A stretch of DNA of 18,135 bases. Origin: Gammaproteobacteria bacterium (GTDB lineage: Bacteria > Pseudomonadota > Gammaproteobacteria > Arenicellales > JAANXG01). The position numbers and the translations under genes were made by a program. The notes below the pieces were generated by a model. That model was given only the letters and a program-made list of their open reading frames with translations, did no database searches and was not told the DNA's origin. The stretch is taken from assembly GCA_018263405.1 (NCBI GenBank), contig JAANXG010000050.1, forward strand, positions 3-18,137, written 5' to 3'. Shown in pieces: positions 15,415-18,135 of this stretch (the stretch's first letter is position 1; each line of letters starts with the position of its first letter).

Positions 15415-15502
15415 TCGAATCATCGCTTTATCGTCGTAGCTTGTCCCGGGTTCGGATTACCGGTACCCTCACGCGCCCACGATCAAGTCGCTCAGCGAAC
15501 CC

Positions 15503-15919
15503 ATGTATGTCGACTTCGTAATAGAAAACTGGTACCTGTTTGCTGCACTCGTGGCAATTCTCGGCATGCTGATCGCCGACCCCTTAATAAAACAAGCTTC
15601 GGGAGTAAAATCCGTATCGGTTCTGCAGATGCCGCAGTTGACTCGGGATAAATACGTGATCGTCGATGTCAGCGATGTGGGAGACTACAAGAAAAACCAC
15701 ATCCCCGAAGCGATTAACTACCCTGCCAAGTCGTTATCGAACGATCTGAAACCGCTGGAAAAACACAAGAAAAAGAACGTCATTCTCGTCTGCCGGATGG
15801 GGAACAAGTCGCCATCTGTCGGCAAACAGTTGATTAGAAACGGCTTTGAGAGCGTCCACGTGCTCAGCGGCGGCATGGCTGCCTGGCAGAAGGAAAATCT
15901 ACCGGTAAAAAGCGGTTGA
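15503..15919 (+). CDS. Membrane-anchored rhodanese-like sulfurtransferase (YibN-like)
   Basis: This 138-residue protein has one N-terminal membrane helix (about 10-26) followed by a single rhodanese domain. The active-site loop 'CRMGNKSP' starts at C97, the cysteine that carries the persulfide. 'IVDVSDVGDYKKNHIPEAIN' (53-72) and 'LSGGMAAWQ' are the usual flanking signatures. It should transfer sulfane sulfur at the cytoplasmic face of the inner membrane. The domain layout matches E. coli YibN, whose gene lies in the same position near secB and gpsA. The ribosome-binding site is weak. An 88-nt gap separates it from the ArsR-type gene. There is only a 46-nt gap to secB, so the grxC gene normally found in between is missing. 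Confidence 0.88.
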   Translation: MYVDFVIENWYLFAALVAILGMLIADPLIKQASGVKSVSVLQMPQLTRDKYVIVDVSDVGDYKKNHIPEAINYPAKSLSNDLKPLEKHKKKNVILVCRMGNKSPSVGKQLIRNGFESVHVLSGGMAAWQKENLPVKSG

Positions 15920-15965
15920 AGCTGTTGATCGCTGAATCAAGCAACGAGGTTCATGGTTAGACCCA

Positions 15966-16484
15966 ATGGCTGAGGAAAAGAAACAGAGATTCGAATTACG
16001 CAAGATCTATGTAAAGGACTTGTCATTCGAATCGCCCATGGCACCGAATATATTCACGATGGGGGGGGCGCCACCCGCCATCACGGTTCAACTCGATGTC
16101 GGCCACGAAGCGCTCGGCAATGACATGTTCGAATCGATTGTGACTGTCACAGTTAATGGGAAAGTGGAGGAGAAGGATGCGTTCCTGGTGGAGGTTCAAC
16201 AGGCCGGCGTGTTCGAAATTTCCGGTATCGATCCGGACAAAGGTTTGGTCGCGGCCCTCGAAGTAGCTTGTCCCAACCTGCTGTTTCCTTTTGCGCGGGA
16301 AGTAATCAACGACATCGTCGGGAAAGGGGGATTCCCCCAGTTGCTGTTGTCACCGGTGCACTTTGAATCCTTGTACCGGCACAAAATCCAAAGCAAGGCC
16401 AACAACGCACGAAGTGAAGAAACTACCGGTGAAAACGCCGGGGAAGCCGCGGCTGAAAAGGGTGCCGACAGCACGTCATCATAA
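15966..16484 (+). CDS. secB: Protein-export chaperone SecB
   Basis: This 172-residue SecB has the characteristic start 'FELRKIYVKDLSFESP', the 'VEVQQAGVFEISGI' strand and the 'CPNLLFPFAREVINDIV' helix, followed by 'GGFPQLLLSPVHFESLY'. SecB is a homotetrameric cytoplasmic chaperone that keeps precursor proteins unfolded and hands them to SecA. The C-terminal tail after about residue 145 is long, low in complexity and acidic. It lacks an obvious SecA-zinc-binding basic end. The gene precedes gpsA by 15 nt and they are probably co-transcribed. Confidence 0.97.
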   Translation: MAEEKKQRFELRKIYVKDLSFESPMAPNIFTMGGAPPAITVQLDVGHEALGNDMFESIVTVTVNGKVEEKDAFLVEVQQAGVFEISGIDPDKGLVAALEVACPNLLFPFAREVINDIVGKGGFPQLLLSPVHFESLYRHKIQSKANNARSEETTGENAGEAAAEKGADSTSS

Positions 16485-16499
16485 AGACTTTCAAAACGC

Positions 16500-17510
16500 A
16501 TGACCAGCAAACAAGACCCGCGGCCCCTGTCGGTACTGGGCGCAGGTTCATGGGGCACCGCACTGGCCTTGTTGATCGCGCGCAACGGATTGTCAGTACG
16601 CCTGTGGGACATCGATTCCGCACATGTCGAGGACATGCGGGATCGCCGGGAAAACACCCGATACTTGCCCGGCATGCCGTTTCCCGACCGCCTCGATCTT
16701 TACAATGACATGGCCGCCGCGTTGGGCGGGATCTCCGACGTCCTGGTGGTGGTACCCAGCCACGCTTTTCGCACCACGCTCGAAACCGCCGCACCGTTGC
16801 TGGCCGGCCGGTCTCCTTTGCTCGCTTGGGGCACAAAAGGATTCGACAAAGAACGTTCCGGCCTGCTTAGCGAAGTGGCGACGGGCTTGCTGCCCCATGC
16901 TATACGGGCTGTAATCTCCGGACCGACTTTTGCCGGTGAAGTGGCTCGCGGCCGGCCCACGGCTCTTACCGTGGCCGCCGACTCGCCACGGGCCGCGGAG
17001 ACGATTGCCAACTGGTTGCGATGCGATCACGTCCGCGTATACACCAACGACGATATTGCCGGCGTGCAACTCGGTGGCGCTATCAAGAACGTCATGGCAG
17101 TGGCTGCCGGGATCAGCGACGGCCTGGGTTTCGGCGCCAACGCACGCGCCGCGCTAATCACTCGCGGTCTGGCGGAAATGAACCGTCTCGGGGTCGCCTT
17201 GGGCGGTAAACCGCAAACGTTTATGGGACTGACCGGGGTCGGCGACCTGATCCTGACCTGCACGGATAATCAGTCCCGAAACCGCCGGGCGGGTATCGGA
17301 CTGGGCCAGGGCAAGCCGCTGGATGACGTACTTAAAGAAATCGGCCAAGAGGTCGAGGGCGTCAACACCGCCCGCGAGCTTTACGCCATGGCCACGCGAC
17401 TGGGTGTAGACATGCCCATTACCGAGCAGGTCTACCGGGTAGTGCACGAAGGATTGTCCCCGAACACAGCCGTTACAATCCTGTTGAACCGCGATCCCAA
17501 ATCGGAGTGA
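16500..17510 (+). CDS. gpsA: Glycerol-3-phosphate dehydrogenase [NAD(P)+]
   Basis: This 336-residue cytoplasmic enzyme reduces dihydroxyacetone phosphate to sn-glycerol 3-phosphate, the backbone for phospholipids. The Rossmann motif GAGSWGTA is at 14-21. K113 lies in 'WGTKGF', 'SGPTFAGEVARGRPTA' is at 140-155, and the catalytic K196 is in 'GAIKNVMAVAAG'. 'GLTGVGDLILTCT' follows at 243-255. Length and motifs are those of normal GpsA. It follows secB closely, as in E. coli. The start ATG at 16500 gives the usual short leader before the Rossmann fold, but the ribosome-binding site is weak. Confidence 0.97.
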   Translation: MTSKQDPRPLSVLGAGSWGTALALLIARNGLSVRLWDIDSAHVEDMRDRRENTRYLPGMPFPDRLDLYNDMAAALGGISDVLVVVPSHAFRTTLETAAPLLAGRSPLLAWGTKGFDKERSGLLSEVATGLLPHAIRAVISGPTFAGEVARGRPTALTVAADSPRAAETIANWLRCDHVRVYTNDDIAGVQLGGAIKNVMAVAAGISDGLGFGANARAALITRGLAEMNRLGVALGGKPQTFMGLTGVGDLILTCTDNQSRNRRAGIGLGQGKPLDDVLKEIGQEVEGVNTARELYAMATRLGVDMPITEQVYRVVHEGLSPNTAVTILLNRDPKSE

Positions 17511-17520
17511 GGATCATCCT
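17510..17520. terminator. Small dyad between convergent gpsA and trmL ends
   Basis: AGGAT-C-ATCCT is a perfect short inverted repeat occupying the gap between the gpsA stop and the trmL stop. At 5 bp with a single-base centre and no T-tract, it is unlikely to terminate by itself. It is noted only because nothing else lies between the convergent genes. Confidence 0.15.
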
Positions 17521-18004
17521 ATGGGGCACCTCTATTATTCGCGAAACCCAATTGGTGCCAGGCTTCATAGACCACCACCGCCACGGAGTTTGCCAGATTC
17601 AGGCTACGGTTATCGGGCCGCATGGGCAGTGTAATGCGGCGGTCCGGCGGCACGCTTTCCCGGATCGTCACCGGCAGGCCGCGGGTTTCCGGTCCGAATA
17701 TGAACCCGTCGCCGGCCCGGTACGCGGCATCGGTGTAAAGGCGTTCGTGATGCGTGGACAACGTGTATAAACAGCGGATCTCGGATTTTCGCAGACAAGC
17801 GGCGAGGTCGGGATGGCGCCGCACCCGGGACCAGTCGCCGTAATCCAGACCCGCGCGTCGCAGCTGCCGGTCATCCGGCTCGAATCCCAAGGGTTCGATC
17901 AAGTGAAGTTTTGACCCGGTATTCGCGCAAAGCCGTATCACGTTACCCGTGTTGGGTGGAATTTCCGGCTGGTAAAGGATGACGTGGAACATCTTCCGGC
18001 TCAT
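17519..18004 (-). CDS. trmL: tRNA (cytidine/uridine(34)-2'-O)-methyltransferase TrmL
   Basis: This 161-residue SPOUT-class methyltransferase starts near 'MFHVILYQPEIPPNTGN', the TrmL signature. It has 'FIFGPETRGLP' for the SAM-binding trefoil knot and the C-terminal 'LPMRPDNRSLNLANSVAVVVYE' segment in which the knot closes. TrmL methylates the 2'-OH of the wobble nucleotide in certain tRNA-Leu species, using S-adenosylmethionine. It acts as a homodimer in the cytoplasm. The ATG at 18004 is listed; another ATG at 17992 is four codons in and equally close to the family start. It is convergent with gpsA, an arrangement common beside secB-gpsA. Confidence 0.95.
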   Translation of the reverse strand: MSRKMFHVILYQPEIPPNTGNVIRLCANTGSKLHLIEPLGFEPDDRQLRRAGLDYGDWSRVRRHPDLAACLRKSEIRCLYTLSTHHERLYTDAAYRAGDGFIFGPETRGLPVTIRESVPPDRRITLPMRPDNRSLNLANSVAVVVYEAWHQLGFANNRGAP

Positions 18005-18057
18005 GTATCGCGGCTAAGTACCCTTGGGCATAAATACACACACGTTCAGAGCGTCTC

Positions 18058-18135
18058 CAAAGTGCCAATGCAAGGCGCGCTTCGCAGGGAATGGCGAGCC
18101 CTTTTCAAGAAGCGCAACGCCGCAGTGGCGCTTTG
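18058..18135. repeat. Long imperfect hairpin at the right edge, REP-like intergenic palindrome
   Basis: CAAAGTGCCA from 18058 and the complementary GTGGCGCTTTG ending at 18135 form the outer arms. GCGCTTC (18077-18083) pairs with GAAGCGC (18109-18115) as the inner arm. Overall, arms of about 26 and 27 bases pair at roughly three quarters of positions around a loop of about 25. The preceding bases GCGTCTC (18051-18057) would extend the stem if the sequence just past the window is complementary. The size and non-coding location fit a dispersed palindromic element. Only one copy is visible here. Confidence 0.5.

Noticed and set aside
15415..15502. Hidden gene, riboswitch or terminator in the 88-nt gap between the arsR-type gene and the rhodanese
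   Set aside because: Only an imperfect GC-rich dyad near 15449-15470 is visible, without T-tract or known aptamer features; too little to call.

Overview
The window looks like a chromosomal segment of a GC-rich proteobacterium, most likely a gammaproteobacterium. The reasons are a complete-looking SUF iron-sulfur operon headed by an IscR-type regulator, a rhodanese-secB-gpsA-trmL run, an envC-ctpA pair, and protein sequences close to the gammaproteobacterial versions. This assignment rests on family recognition and gene order, not on a database search. No tRNA, rRNA, CRISPR array, transposase or phage gene was seen.

Left part (about 186-5093, minus strand). A four-gene unit reads leftward: a polyferredoxin with four [4Fe-4S] motifs (aorA), a tungsten-type aldehyde:ferredoxin oxidoreductase (aorB), an FAD/NAD(P)H oxidoreductase (aorC) and a MoaD-like sulfur carrier that overlaps aorC by 4 nt. 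This is the subunit set of the three-subunit, NAD-linked aldehyde oxidoreductase known from Aromatoleum. It should interconvert aldehydes and carboxylic acids, with electrons passing through the ferredoxin subunit to the flavin subunit. A drug/metabolite (EamA) exporter follows on the same strand.

Middle (5094-11366, plus strand). A divergent intergenic region carries a strong match to an IscR type-1 operator overlapping a promoter. It is followed by iscR-sufB-sufC-sufD-sufS-sufT and a small Rieske ferredoxin. The first genes are tightly packed (abutting or 4-nt overlaps). No sufA, sufE or sufU is present. The shared divergent region could tie Fe-S assembly to the Fe-S-rich Aor complex.

Right part (11381-18135). 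An AI-2E/PerM-family membrane protein converges with ctpA, overlapping it by 17 nt. The envC-ctpA pair (murein hydrolase activator, carboxy-terminal protease) reads leftward. Divergent from envC is an ArsR-family repressor with a cysteine pair spaced like that of the persulfide sensors SqrR/BigR. It is followed by a membrane-anchored rhodanese, secB and gpsA, with trmL convergent to gpsA. Compared with the usual gammaproteobacterial order, gpmI next to envC and grxC between rhodanese and secB are absent, and the arsR gene sits where gpmI is often found. The extreme right edge holds a long imperfect hairpin that resembles a dispersed intergenic palindrome and probably continues beyond the window.
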